Below, piece by piece: positions 45,990-57,547 of a stretch of DNA of 64,000 bases; position 1 is the stretch's first letter; every line of letters starts with the position of its first letter. This DNA comes from Epiperipatus broadwayi (Eukaryota > Onychophora > Udeonychophora > Euonychophora > Peripatidae). The stretch is taken from NCBI GenBank assembly GCA_028023455.1, contig JAQFVV010006238.1, positions 6,392,572 to 6,456,571 on the forward strand, written 5' to 3'. Both the position numbers and the translations under genes were made by a program. The notes under the pieces are model-generated. The model searched no databases. It had not been told where the DNA came from and saw nothing but the letters and a program-made list of their open reading frames with translations.

Positions 45990-46500
45990 TTGATAACATA
46001 TCTTTCCCATAATGGATTTTATTCCACCATCCATCTGACATGTGGTTTCTTTCTAAATCTTTCATAATCTCTTGGAATTCAATTTAAAGCTTCAACTGTC
46101 CACGTCTAGTGCCATCACTTCTAGCAATATGTTCAACATAGTGCAATTTCAGTCTCTTTTTAATAACATCACTGTTACCTATTTGTTACCTTATCCATGT
46201 ATCTTGCTTCCAATCTTTTCTTGTTTCTTCTAACATATATCTCTCTATAGTTAATAAGAGTCTAAAATCTGATATTGCTTGCCCATTAAATATCTAAGTC
46301 TCAAGCCCAGATGTAAGAACTGGTAGGATATATATGTTAAAAACCTCTCTTTTCAACATGTGTGCATATTTCCTTTTAACTTCAAATTATTGCCATCAAA
46401 AGCAATCTATCCAAGCTTAATTTTATGATTAATTCATCCATTATGTTTTCATCTGTATTGATAATCTGACCAAAGATATTTATAACTGTTAAAAAGTTCT
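45990..46500 (-). mobile_element. RTE LINE fragment, strongly decayed
   Basis: Same order as the RTE copies: CCATCCATCTGACATGTGG, TCTTGGAATTCAATTTAAAG, TAGCAATATGTTCA, TATCTAAGTCTCA, AGAACTGGTAGGAT, ATTTCCTTTTAACTTCAA, TTATGATTAATTCATCCATT. The 3' tail is missing. It ends near 46500 in the region before KTKVMF. Confidence 0.6.
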
Positions 46501-46509
46501 AATGAAATC

Positions 46510-47025
46510 TAATATGTAATTCATCTTTATAAAGATCAGTGCATATGCAATGCTAACCACCAAAACTATAAACAGTAAATTTTATTTTACTCTGCATCAG
46601 AGGCCTCTAGTGTATGATATCAGACACAAATGTTTGCATAGAGAAAGGTAACCATGAGTTAGCAGCTTTAAAAGTTTGACATTCTTTCAATTACCTAACT
46701 AATCCAAATAGTATAGTGGCTGATCCATCTAACAAAAAATACATATCTAGCTTTGATTATTGTCTGTGTGGATATATATAAAGTTTAAATTCAAATAATA
46801 TTTCAAAACATGTGGGTTTAAACCTGAAAAAAGTTCCAAGATTTATTTCACCTGGGGTCAGATATGTTAACTATTAGCATTAAGACTCTTTATTTAAGAC
46901 AATAAGGCAATATATTCAGATTAACCAGGCAATTGCAAACAATATTCAAATGTACATATGATGAAAGTTTTTTCATTCATCACAACTGTAGCACCTAAGT
47001 TATAATAAACCAGACAAAAATCTTT
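46510..47025. other. AT-rich stretch, nothing recognised
   Basis: No coding, RNA or shared repeat signal. Confidence 0.3.
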
Positions 47026-47029
47026 ACTC

Positions 47030-47600
47030 AATGTTGTCCTATATATCCAAATTTGTTTCAAGCTTATGACCTTCATCAGTTAAGAGCTTTGGATCTTGGA
47101 TCAGTGCATTTACACCTTTAGGTTCTAATGACCTTTCTCCTAGCAGGTATTACTTAACCTCTTTTTCCAACTATCAAGCTATCTGCCAAACTGAAAAACA
47201 TATTTTTTATGTAATCCAACTTGTTTGTGTAATCATATAAGCAACAAACCAGTTCAATAACTATATTATGGTGTCCATTTTTTTCACAACTACAGACATC
47301 TTTATCTTATGATCAGAATTGCTAAAAAAGAAATATCTTAGATTCCAAACTTCCTAATGCACTGTTCTAAGATTTAAAGTTTCTCACCGAGGAAAGTTTA
47401 AAAACATTGTGCTATATAAAATAATATCTTATTTACCAATGAAATTTATAAGCTTGAAACTAGTCTGCCAATAATGGATGAGCATTGGATAGTGACTTAT
47501 TAAGCTTACAGTAGGTGGCATAACTGTGGTGGGAAAAAAATATGCTGCTGAATCAGCAATATTTATGGTGGAACCATGTGATATCATGAAAGTTACTTAT
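47030..47600. repeat. Family-C remnants in both orientations
   Basis: A minus copy (47030-47115) holds a hammerhead and GAGCTTTGGATCTTGGATC. A plus segment (47345-47600) has TTCTCACCGAGGAAAG, then after an unrelated gap AAGCTTGAAACTAGTCTGCC and GGATGAGCATTGGAT. The plus copy keeps the 3' half of the core whose 5' half is separated by about 60 bases of other sequence (47401-47450). Confidence 0.5.
47044..47086 (-). ncRNA. Hammerhead-like motif, family C, closed stem II
   Basis: Minus strand: CTTAA, CTGATGA, A-G-G-T-CATAA-G-C-T-T, GAAA, CAAATTTGG. Stem II closes with A-U at its base, which explains the mismatch seen in the 38.7 kb copy. The stem III palindrome is lost and stem I is poor. Confidence 0.45.
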
Positions 47601-47867
47601 AAATGAGAGTAGAAAAATCTAAGCTTCATATATAAATATTATGCAATTTAAAAGATAACCAAAAATATATTGAAAATTTAAATGCCAAACAAATGACCAA
47701 TCATTTCATTTATTTTTATTTTATATTATGAAACATACATTTAATATAATGTTATAAGGTTTATAATTGGTCATATGTTTATCCTTCATGCTTTTTATTT
47801 TCCACAGCATATTTTAAGCTAACATTTTATATTAGTAACTCCTTTGTATTACAAGATTATTAATTTT

Positions 47868-47968
47868 GTCTTGCATTGGTGGTCGAGAGGTCAGCGTGAC
47901 TGACTTGCACTTGAGGCAGTTGCCCGGGTTGCAGGTTCATGTCCCGGCCGATGCTATGACACTTGAAA
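47868..47968 (+). mobile_element. tRNA-derived SINE 10 with a 15-bp TSD
   Basis: AAGATTATTAATTTT is found at 47853-47867 and 47969-47983. The body (TTGCATTGGTGGTCGAGAGG, box B GCAGGTTCATGTCCC, CCGATGCTATGACACTTG) has the same anticodon-side variant as SINE 5, differing from it at few positions. Confidence 0.85.
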
Positions 47969-47989
47969 AAGATTATTAATTTTTCAATT

Positions 47990-49150
47990 TTTTTGGTTTT
48001 GCTATCCAGGGTATCTAAGAAGATACACCGTGCGACAGAAATGCTGGGGAACTTGCTTTGCACACATCGATTTACATGATTGTGATTAAAAAATAACCTT
48101 TATTTTATCAATATATATACTACATACGTAAAGATATTATGAAAACATAATTGCAATAAAGCAAAGATATATTTTCTAATGTACAATTGTTGAATACAAT
48201 GATAGGCTCAGCACCAAACACATATAATTTCTTCCCCAACATCTGAAACATCATAGTTTTGTTTTTATAATCAGCAAATTGACTCTCATTTGACAAAAGT
48301 TTATGCTAGGACCATTACTCTTTATTTAATAATAAATGTATACCCATTCTAGATGACAAGACTGATTAGCTACAGTTTAGCTACCTAAAAAATTCTAAGC
48401 CTTTCTAGAACCTGTAATTTTTTTCCAAATTTCATATCCCAATTTGAACCCCAAATTATGGGCATGAGAGACAGAAGTGCTAATTACTATATCAAAAGTC
48501 CCTCATGGTAATGTAGATTTTAATATTACCCCATTGGCAAAGAGCGATCACATTCAATTACTTTTCAATGTTTCTTTAAATATAAAAAACTATAATTTTT
48601 TTTTTGCTATAGTATAAAATAGAATTATAATATAGGAACTTGATATTTAATAATGTCATTTATTAAAAAAAAGAGTTCATATCAATATTTTTTCAAAATA
48701 TGTCAGAAGTTTTTATTAATTGTAGTCTTTAGAAAAACTGCTTTCTATCACTCAATCATTATCTTATAAAAAGCTGTAATCATAAATGAAAATTGCTAAA
48801 TGAATCTCATGATGCAATGGTTAACCCTTTTTATCCCATAGTGGCATTCAATTCCAGGCCATATGTTTTGACACTTTGTTTTCATATAAAAAGCAAGCTT
48901 AGAATACCACCTCCCTCACACACAAACATATTGTCCACAGCAAACCCAATTACACATTCAAAAATAGTCAATATATAAGTATCCACCTATTCTTAAGTAC
49001 AAAATAAAACTACAAAATTAATTTAGGTTAGGCAAGTAATCTAACAATCAATCCATAGAAAAACGAAAAATAAAATAATTTTATACATATACAGGAGTAA
49101 TTGAATTGTAAAGAATAAAATTTGGGCCTTAATAATCATATTTATAATTT
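47990..49150. other. AT-rich stretch, nothing recognised
   Basis: No exon or repeat recognised. The open frame at 48793-48978 has no initiator context or family. Confidence 0.3.
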
Positions 49151-49311
49151 TTAATACTAAATATTTGAAACCAGGCACTCTTCACAAACCTGGGAGCTTA
49201 ATTGTAAGTATAGAGGATTTGAACTCAGATTTTCAAGCACCTTTCAACTATCCACACTATCTCATACAACTGATACACATGACCACACACATGTAGAAAA
49301 GATTAATAATC

Positions 49312-49355
49312 ACCAATATACGTATTTCATGCTAAACCAGCACTCATCAGTTGGT
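49312..49355 (-). ncRNA. Hammerhead ribozyme candidate, family A, left arm
   Basis: Exact reverse-complement twin of the 50036 copy in the core: ACCAA, CTGATGA, GTGCT-GGTTT-AGCAT, GAAA, ATACGTAT stem III, A at the cleavage site, TTGGT. All three stems are complete and every conserved core base is present. Confidence 0.7.
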
Positions 49356-50035
49356 CCAGATTATCATCTCCCACACATATATATAATCAATGCTCAGTTT
49401 ATATTAAGATAGCAAATCTTCATACTTTAATGGACAGGCTTCAATCCACTGCAACCTCCAACTTTTCAGCCATCCATATCATTGAAAATCTGATGATGAA
49501 AACTCAAATCCCATGCTGATGCTAATATTATTGCCATGCCCATGTTGACCTGAAGTCACTCTGACCCCTCGTGTATAGGACAGTATCCATTAAACACATA
49601 TAAGAGGGATGGACAGGATACAAGCTTAATATGTAAATATTTGAAACCAGGCACTCTTCACAAACCTGAGAGCTTGAAAATCTGAGTTCAAATCCTCTAT
49701 ACTTACAATTAAGCTCCCAGGTTTGTGAAGAGTGCCTGGTTTAAATATTTACATATTAAGCTTGTATCCTGTCCATCCCTCTTATATGTATTTAATGGAT
49801 ACTGTCCTATACACGAGGGGTCAGAGTGACTTCAGGTCAACATGGGCATGGCAATAATATTAGCATCAGCATGGGATTTGAGTTTTCATCATCAGATTTT
49901 CAATGATATGGATGGCTGAAAAGTTGGAAGTTGCAGTGGACTGAAGCCTGTCCATTAAAGTATAATGATTTGCTATCTTAATATAAACTGAGCATTGATT
50001 ATATATATGTGTGTGTGTGAGAGATGATAGTCTGG

Positions 50036-50079
50036 ACCAACTGATGAGTGCTGGTTTAGCATGAAATACGTATATTGGT
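50036..50079 (+). ncRNA. Hammerhead ribozyme candidate, family A, right arm
   Basis: A type I-like hammerhead in 44 nt. Stem I: ACCAA (50036-50040) with TTGGT (50075-50079). Core C3-A9: CTGATGA (50041-50047). Stem II: GTGCT and AGCAT (50048-50062) around loop GGTTT, with one G-U. GAAA at 50063-50066. Stem III: ATAC/GTAT (50066-50073), self-complementary without a loop. Cleavage would follow A50074 (UA). A loopless palindromic stem III is hard to form in cis and fits an intermolecular dimer. Confidence 0.7.
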
Positions 50080-50700
50080 GATTATTAATCTTTTCTACAT
50101 GTGTATGGTCATGTGTATCAGTTGTATGAGATAGTGTGGATAGTTGAAGGGTGCTTGAAAATCTGAGCTCAAATTTTTAATACTGTAATTTAGAGTTTAA
50201 ACATAAATGTTTCTTTGACGCTAGTAATTTTATTATTATACTAGAGTTTGTCCTGTCACTATCAATGACCAACTTTTGGAGCTCGTTCCGCTTGCCCACA
50301 CCCTTTCAGCTAAGTTTATAGAAAAGTATTTATTTATAACACTTATTTCCAGTATTACATTAATGTTGGATAAAATTAGAAAAGAATGAAACCAACTATA
50401 TATATATAGAATTCAAAATCATTGTCTCTTAAGATTTTTTACAAAACTTCTTAGGCTGAATATGTATTCCTAAGTTTATTTCTGAAAACAAATTATTTAT
50501 TTTCAAAGAGAAGAATGCTTGAAAGAATGCAGAAACAAAATATTTTTTTATCCAAAGACAAAAGATTTAAATATGTTAAAATTTCCTTTCCATTACCTAC
50601 ATAAAGATTCTAGAACATTTCATTAAAAAAAAATTTTTTTTTTAAAAAATCACTCTATAAGTTGCATTTATACAATTACTTACAAAATTAAGTTATAAAT

Positions 50701-51106
50701 ATAGGGGTTTTGAATTCAGACTTTCAAGCAACCTTAAACTATCCAAACTATTTCATACTACTGATACACATGACCACACACATGTAGAAAAGATAAATAA
50801 TTACCAATATATGCATTTTGTGCTGAACCGGCATTCATCAGTTGGTCCAGATTATCATCTCCTACACACATATATATATAATCAGTGCTCAGTTTACATT
50901 AAGATAGAAAATCTTTATACTTTAATGGACTAGCTTCAATCTACTCCAACCTCCAACTCTTCAGCCATCCATACCATTGAAAATCTGATGATAGAATGCC
51001 CAAGGCATTCTATCATCTTTTCTACTTGTGTGTGGCATGTGTATCGATAGTATGAGATAGTATGGATAGTTGAGGGTTGCTTGAAAGTCCGAGTTCAAAT
51101 CCCCTA
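50701..51106. repeat. Family-A fold-back element, internally deleted right arm
   Basis: 50701-50790 is the reverse complement of 51018-51106 (GGGTTTTGAATTCAGACTTTC against GAAAGTCCGAGTTCAAATCCCC). The centre at about 50992-51018 is a small palindrome (TAGAATGCC and GGCATTCTA). Only the left arm has the hammerhead. Confidence 0.6.
50803..50846 (-). ncRNA. Hammerhead-like motif, intermediate between A and B
   Basis: Minus strand: ACCAA, CTGATGA, ATGCC...AGCAC, AAAA (expected GAAA), TGCATATA, TTGGT. Loop GGTTC and the ATGCAT stem III are as in family B while the flanks are family A, so the two families share ancestry. Confidence 0.45.
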
Positions 51107-51119
51107 CATTTACAATAAG

Positions 51120-52820
51120 GCTCCAGGTATAATTGTAATATATATATATATATCATATTTTTAACATTTAAAAAGAGAAAAGATTATTCAGTATTAAGCT
51201 CTTTAAATCTTGCTATGACCAGAATCATAGCTAATAATCTGCAGAGTGCTTGCAAGATTTAAATATCAGTGTGAGAACTCCTCCCAACTTAAACAGACTG
51301 CTAAACAATATGAAGAATATGTTGCCCCAGAATCAACCCCCCCCCCCCCAATATATAAAAAATTGGATGCAGCAATTCATCTCATGTGCAGTATATTATG
51401 GGAAGGTTCATGCAAACACTAAGAATTGCACAACATAAATATATAAAAGCACTATAAAAAACTCTGAGCAAAAGTCAATTTTTCTCGGACATGAGTAGGA
51501 GTGTGGTCGTATTTTTGACCCAATAAATGTAAACATTGTATGTGATGACAGAAAATGCAAAATAAAAGTGTGGTTCATCTCTAACAACAAAAAAGAAAAT
51601 AGCATTACATTGTCCAAAAAGTGAATATTAACATTAATCATTTACATAACACCCATCTTATTTAAATCTCACAATGCAATATATAGATGAATAAAGTCTT
51701 ACAAAATAGCATATTCATCTGCTACATCTATGACTTTAATTTGGCTTATTGATATTTTATTTCTTGTAGTTTAAGAGTTTTTTCTTAAGCATGAGACTTA
51801 TAACAAACTTAGCTAACCATTTAACATTGGTTGGTTAATGGATATTTAGCCATGAATATAAAAACCATTCAACTCAACATTTGGCAATTGGAAACTTTGG
51901 TGGATAGTGCTTCCTTGCTCATTATTTAGATGGCTACTTACTTTAAAAAGGCTACTTGCCTTTACATATACATATTACTAGTTTAAATATGCTTCTTCTT
52001 TAGATTTTTAAAAAAGGTAGATACATTTATAATCTGCACAAAAATATATGACTATCTTTTTTAGTCTGTTTTAACCAACATCAAACACTCTGGTTTCTTC
52101 TCCAATCCACATCAGACAAATCCAGGACGTCTTCCGTCAGCAAAAACGACAACATAAATGAATAAAATGTGCACTAACAGTATTCCACATTACTGTGAAA
52201 GGTTCATGGCTAAGAGAAATATACTTAGAAAAGAAAAAAATCTAACTAGAAAGCAGTTGCTTGCACTGCCATCTAGTGATTACAGATATTACTAATTGCT
52301 TATATTACAACTTCCAGAATAGACATATGTTACTAGTCTTTGATTTACTCAACAGTCTGTATTACGATAGAGAGAAAGGGGGTAAATGAGTTGACGGTAC
52401 AAAAAGACCTTTAGAGGCAGGTCTAACTTGATTAATGGGATTTCTGATCTATGTATAAAAGCTTGTGTCTCGGTCTAAAAAAAAACCATTTTATATCACA
52501 TTGTCTATACTACAACATCCTTTTACAATACATTTAACATTTATTTTATTTTCTCCTCTTTTTTTTTTGTAATGATGTTCTATTTTTAATTACAATTCAT
52601 TGCAAAAATCGATTTCAATAAACAATAGATGTGAATCTTTTTTATCTAGTACAAATTCATTTTTATTTTTTCCAAGCGTTGTTTAAGAATTAAAACTATC
52701 AAATAATCAGGAAGCTCAAATATTATTTCTAAAATAATAACTTTTATCATTAGAATGCATTCTAATTTAATATAATAAAATTATATTTAAAAGTCTTAAA
52801 TGAAAAGCTTAAGGATTATA
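51120..52820. other. AT-rich stretch, nothing recognised
   Basis: It contains a C11 run (about 51338) and a short family-C-like TGCACTGCCATCTAGTG at 52262. No exon accepted. Confidence 0.3.
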
Positions 52821-52837
52821 AGCAAAAATAACATTTA

Positions 52838-52943
52838 TCAAGCATTGGTGGTCGAGAGACCAGCGACAGTCACTTTACAAGCAGTTGTCCCGGGTTAGCG
52901 GGTTCGCTTCCCGGCTGATGCTATGACACATGAGAAAAAAAAA
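52838..52943 (+). mobile_element. tRNA-derived SINE 11
   Basis: Body TCAAGCATTGGTGGTCGAGAG, GGGTTAGCGGGTTCGCTTCCCGG at box B, CTGATGCTATGACACATG, long A run. TSD AACATTTA (52830-52837 and 52944-52951). Close to SINE 1 and 8 in subtype. The CTGATGC at its end is part of the acceptor arm, not a hammerhead core. Confidence 0.8.
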
Positions 52944-53339
52944 AACATTTAAAACAATGTTTTTATATCCAACTCTCCATTTATCTACAATATATATTTT
53001 TTAAGCATCTACTTGCCCGACTGATCATTCATCTGACTAAGAATATATCTATATATGTGTGATTAAATGATGCACCATCCATGTGGAATATCTTTTAATT
53101 ACCAGAATATGAAGCTTATACCTGGCTCCTACTATTAAGGCCCTATAACAACCTGTTACAGTAGTCATTTCTTCTCATATATATTCTGCCATTGATCTAA
53201 GCAAATTTCTAGTTTATTTTTTAAAAACTTCCTAAAAGTAATATCACTGCTTTTGGTGATTTAACTTATAAGTTATATAATAAATAACTAATTCTACCAT
53301 ATTCACAATCATGTGATTTCTATTATGAATTAACTAAGC

Positions 53340-53640
53340 ACAGACCACATGTAAAAAAATGGATAAGAAAGTTTGCTGGAGTGGTGTGTTGAAAAGAACC
53401 AACCAGTCTTTTTTATGTGGAAAGGAAGGAAACTTAAAGAGCCACAATTAGCCTGCTACCAAATACAGTAGCTAAAAAATGTCTAACTGTTTGGAAAGAA
53501 GGTGCAGACCAAATCCTGCACTATACCTTACGCATAAAGTCACATCCGAGGATAACTTCATGTATAAGACTATTAAAAATTAGAAATCTTTTGGCATACA
53601 CATTTTTTCTCAATCCAAATATGAATCCATATGTACTTGA
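53340..53640 (-). other. Possible decayed LTR-retroelement protease segment
   Basis: At 53524-53570 the minus strand reads LIHEVILGCDFMRKV, similar to the conserved end of Gypsy-type aspartic proteases (I-L-G-x-D-F-L). Surrounding frames are broken and the D-S/T-G active site was not found, so this may be coincidence. Confidence 0.2.
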
Positions 53641-55490
53641 AATGTAACTCCATTTTACAATTCTTGGCTTGTATTGCTTGTAGGAATTTAATGGCAAGAT
53701 TCTTATCTGAAGATCTGTTATATTATTTTGGCAGATATTTGTTCCTAAATTTTCTCACATATTTCAGGATATTAGGCTACCAGAAGCCATTGATGTGCTA
53801 CAATAATTCTAAAATTATTTTACTTTGGAGCATAAATTGTGGAACTCTATCTTCCCAACTGCATACTAGATCTGTGATCTTTTTCCATGAACTCATCTCA
53901 TGTTGTTTGTCTCTCACATTTCAGAATATTGGTTAAAATTTCAGATGCATCATTTTAACTCTTAATGATTAGCAAAAGATAAAACTTGCTAAAGAGAGCT
54001 TTTTTTTTGCTGGTAAAAGTTTTTATACTAGGAACCAATTTTGGAATGAATTGCTATTCTACATGCACTTATTAAATCTTTCTGTATATTTTTCAATTCT
54101 TTCCTGTTATTGCATGCATATTGAAAATCATGCTCACACACACTATTCTTAGGTAATTATTCATGAAGGAAAGAACATATATATCATAATCAGAAGCTAA
54201 CAAACTATCAAGATTTTTTATTAATACAAATAAAATAAATAAATTAATATATATATACATTGTGTAATCTGAGTGCATACATTTGTCAAACATTTTCTAA
54301 TTAAATAAGTTTTATTTTTACTTTATTTCACTATTTACCAATGCCCATGGAATATTATTTCTTAAATTATAGGTTTGACAATATATGACAAATGCATTAT
54401 TCATGCAGATATGGTTAGAATGTTAACATGCAAATACATATATATATAGAAAAACCATTAAATTCCATATCTTTATACAAAAAAATCTTGATCTCTTCTT
54501 GTGAAAAGTTCTCTAAAATCTTAAAATAGAAGAAAAAGCTATATTATATATAATGAAACAATCTCATATAAATTTTCCATATCAAATTTGTTTTTTAAAA
54601 AATAATTGCATTTCTTATTATTACTCTTTACTTAGATATTTTATGTGCACATTAGAATATTAAGAGTCTTGTAAAAATATTGAATCTTGAAACCATCTGT
54701 GAGCATTTTGCCAGGTGATTTTTTTTTAATTGGAAAGTCCATGATTAATTTGCAAGAGACTATTTCTCTAGCATTATTCTGTAGGTCTTGTGTGATTTAT
54801 CTATCTGTACCATTCTTTATGCTATGTTTGAGTATATGCATAATGAAGCAGTTTTTTGATTATCTTTGTATCCCAAAACTAAGTGCACTTTGCAGATTAA
54901 TTTCATTAATTTATTGATATTCTTTGTTCTTGATTGGTATGTTGATAACAGAGTATCCAAGGTACACAATCCCAAACACAATTTACACATTCTTTGATAC
55001 AGCAGACAGCAAGAGTCAATGTTAGGCTTTGGCACACACCCAGTCTTCAAGGCACTACGAGGGTGGAAAGTGATAGCCCTAATGTATGACTAGTGGTCTA
55101 TAAATATATACATGACTTTTCTCATTGCAATGAGAAATATACTGAAAAGTATTTTTGCACACTTTTTTCTGTAGATTGAAGATTAGTAAGATTTTCCCCT
55201 CTCCTATTAGTACAGTTAGGATTTACTTTAGAATTGCTGCTAAAATTCTCTTATTTGGTTAAATTCATTGACTGAAGCAAATATTTAATGGCCAAGGGCT
55301 TAAACTCTTGCTTGACTGGGAAATGAATGTTGGGATATTTTTTTTAAATCTTATGCTTATCTGAACTGTCTGTCCTTGCTAACCTTTTTTTTTGCAATGT
55401 CTCTTCCCTGTTCTGCAAAAATCATGTTTTGCAAAACTCAAGCTAATTGATCCTCCTTTTCTGGGAAAGATCAGAGGCTTATTTTTTTTT
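53640..55490. other. AT-rich stretch with longer open frames, nothing recognised
   Basis: Frames at 53631-53936 (+) and 54817-55050 (-) are less AT-skewed than their neighbours and the latter has several Cys (CKLCLGLC), but neither matches a known domain. They could belong to a decayed element together with the possible protease at 53.5 kb. Confidence 0.25.
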
Positions 55491-55497
55491 ATGAATA

Positions 55498-55673
55498 AGA
55501 AAAATTCAGAAGATAATCTACCTTTCTGCACAGGAAAAACTTAGATGTTAATCTGTCTTTCTACACAATGAGAGCTCAGAAGCTAATCTGTCTTTCTGCA
55601 CTGGAAAAGCTAAGAATCCAACCTTCTGCACAGGGGAAGCTCAAAAGTTAATTTGCTCTTCTGCCCGAGTCAT
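55498..55673 (+). repeat. Degenerate minisatellite, about 35-bp unit, five copies
   Basis: Units of the form GAAAAGCTCAGAAGCTAATC then TGTCTTTCTGCACAG begin at about 55498, 55533, 55569, 55603 and 55633 with substitutions and short indels. The frame is not kept open, so it does not look coding. Confidence 0.65.
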
Positions 55674-55679
55674 TTTTTC

Positions 55680-57440
55680 AAAAATATTTCTGATTTACCT
55701 TTTTTTATTATTAAATCCTTAATCACTAATGGCATCCTTGGACCATTGGTTTTTTCCAAATTGTAACATTTACTATACGTATTTAATTTTTATATAAATT
55801 AAAAACATTCTTTTTTGTATTATGACAAAAACTGAATTTTCTATAATTAATTCGGGCTATAAATATTATTTTTATCATCAGTTAAATATTTTTAAGCATG
55901 CATTTTTGGAAATTATTTTTTAAAGTAAACAAACTTATCGCTATGAAATATGTTGGTATATATTCACTAGACTAATCCTTTTGTCCACTATAATCAAAAG
56001 TAGAAATTTCCAGCCAATAATAATTCCAAGTCATACCACCTTTTGACAATCAAAATGCTTTAAATAAAATAAATGAGTAATGAAAATTATTCAGTGCCTT
56101 CAATACATATATATTTAGAAAACACATATTTTTATATGCCATAAATTGATATTTATTTATTTATATCTACTATATATTATGTTCAATTTTTTTGTGACCA
56201 TTGTCTATTAATATTGCATATTTTAAAACCTAACATTTATACACCCTTTCATTAGCGTCATCTAGCGTCGAAAAGAAAAAAAAAACAAGTATTAATAAAA
56301 ATGTAAAAACGATTCAAAATCACCCTTAGGCAGAGGTTGACTAGAAGACAAATTAAATCACTAAAAAGTTGATCGTCAAGTAGTTTTAAATGTTGTACTC
56401 CAATAATTTTAATCACTGAAATATCTTGTTAAAATATTAAACCAGTATTTTAATTATAAAATATAGTTTGATAAATTATATTGATTGCATTATAAAATTG
56501 TGTGTGTGTGTATACGCATTTGCGTGTCGCTTTCATTATTTTAATTAAAATTAAAAAAAAAAAGTTATTTATTATGTTGTTTACATGTATATATATGGTA
56601 CAGCTTATATATATATTCCGATTAAATCTTTAGCGGATAATGTCTTAAAATGCAAGCCTTACTATCACGTGACTTAGAAAATTATCAAAAGATCTGGAAT
56701 CAATGTGTTTGTGTATATGTACACTCACATATCTCTAGAATATTCCAGAAAACTTTATGGTTTATTAATTTTTCAAGATGTATGTCATGTATGTGGCAAA
56801 AACGTAAAATAACACACGTTAATAGGGATGTATGATTATTGAGTTTATCTTTACGGATTTTCAATTTCACATCTCCGGGCTTCAAATTTTATATCAATTT
56901 CTCAAATTTTTTTTTTCTTTTTAAAGTCTTATTATTGTCCTCTTTTATTTCTTTTGCCATTACACGTATACTTAGGAGGAGACATCGATTTTTCGGGCCT
57001 CAGACAGAGGCATCGCGCTCAGAGAAAATCCGCAATTCGAATTTATAAGATAATTAAAAATTATACACATTTAATATTTGTAAAATTTAGTAAAATTTAT
57101 ACGATTTTTCAATAAAAATAATTTTTTTTTGCGAATTTTTAACATCAGCAAACCTCGTGCACAATACTGTGTTTGAGTTTGTATGTAATGTAAGAGAATC
57201 CGTAAATGAAGCTAAAGAAACTTAAGAAAAATAATCCTTCGCAATTTTCTATTTATAAAATTATAATAATATAAACGAATCAAACATTTAGTTAGTGCAA
57301 AAGCTTTATCATTCATCCAAAACTGATTTTTATCAGTTAAAAATCGAACTAGAAACCTTTAGCTGTGTCCAACTATTCTCAACGCGGGCAAATTATTCAG
57401 GACAAACTTATAATAAAAAAATATAGAAGTGAATAAACAT
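55680..57440. other. AT-rich stretch, nothing firmly recognised
   Basis: The plus frame 56839-57048 ends in a basic GC-richer tail (RRRHRFFGPQTEASRSEKIRNSN) near 56980-57045, which might be a short exon, but splice signals are lacking. The rest holds only short TG and TA runs. Confidence 0.25.
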
Positions 57441-57454
57441 TTAACATCTGCATT

Positions 57455-57547
57455 TCAATCTCCATTTTGCGAATCATTTAAAAATCCTCTTCCAAAGCAG
57501 GTTCCAAACACAGCAATATTATTTTTGATGGCGGTAGTCACATAAAC
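57455..57547 (-). CDS. Candidate last coding exon (30 codons plus stop)
   Basis: On the minus strand TTTTACAG gives an acceptor, followed by an open segment reading VYVTTAIKNNIAVFGTCFGRGF and ending NDSQNGD-stop. The sequence has protein-like composition, mixed codons, and starts in phase 0. It looks like a conserved C-terminus but I cannot name the family. Upstream exons would lie to the right; 58398-58450 is the only nearby candidate. Confidence 0.35.
   Translation of the reverse strand, partial: VYVTTAIKNNIAVFGTCFGRGFLNDSQNGD

Larger units (their letters stand above)
49160..50185. repeat. Family-A palindrome of about 1 kb with two intact hammerheads
   Basis: Left arm about 49205-49675 and right arm about 49715-50175 are reverse complements with only scattered differences. 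The centre is itself a small hairpin made from the element's own end (CCAGGCACTCTTCACAAACCTG and its complement at 49645-49742). GTATAGAGGATTTGAACTCAG at the left end recurs inverted at the centre. The high identity of the arms shows either a recent formation or ongoing gene conversion. It is the best preserved member of family A here. Confidence 0.8.

Noticed and set aside
52838-52943. CTGATGC at the SINE 11 end as a hammerhead core
   Set aside because: It is the SINE acceptor-arm sequence (CCGATGCT in other copies), with no GAAA or stem II in place.
53524-53570. A retroviral or Gypsy polyprotein
   Set aside because: Only one ILG-x-DF-like peptide is visible, with no active-site triad, no RT motifs and no LTRs; kept as a low-confidence note only.
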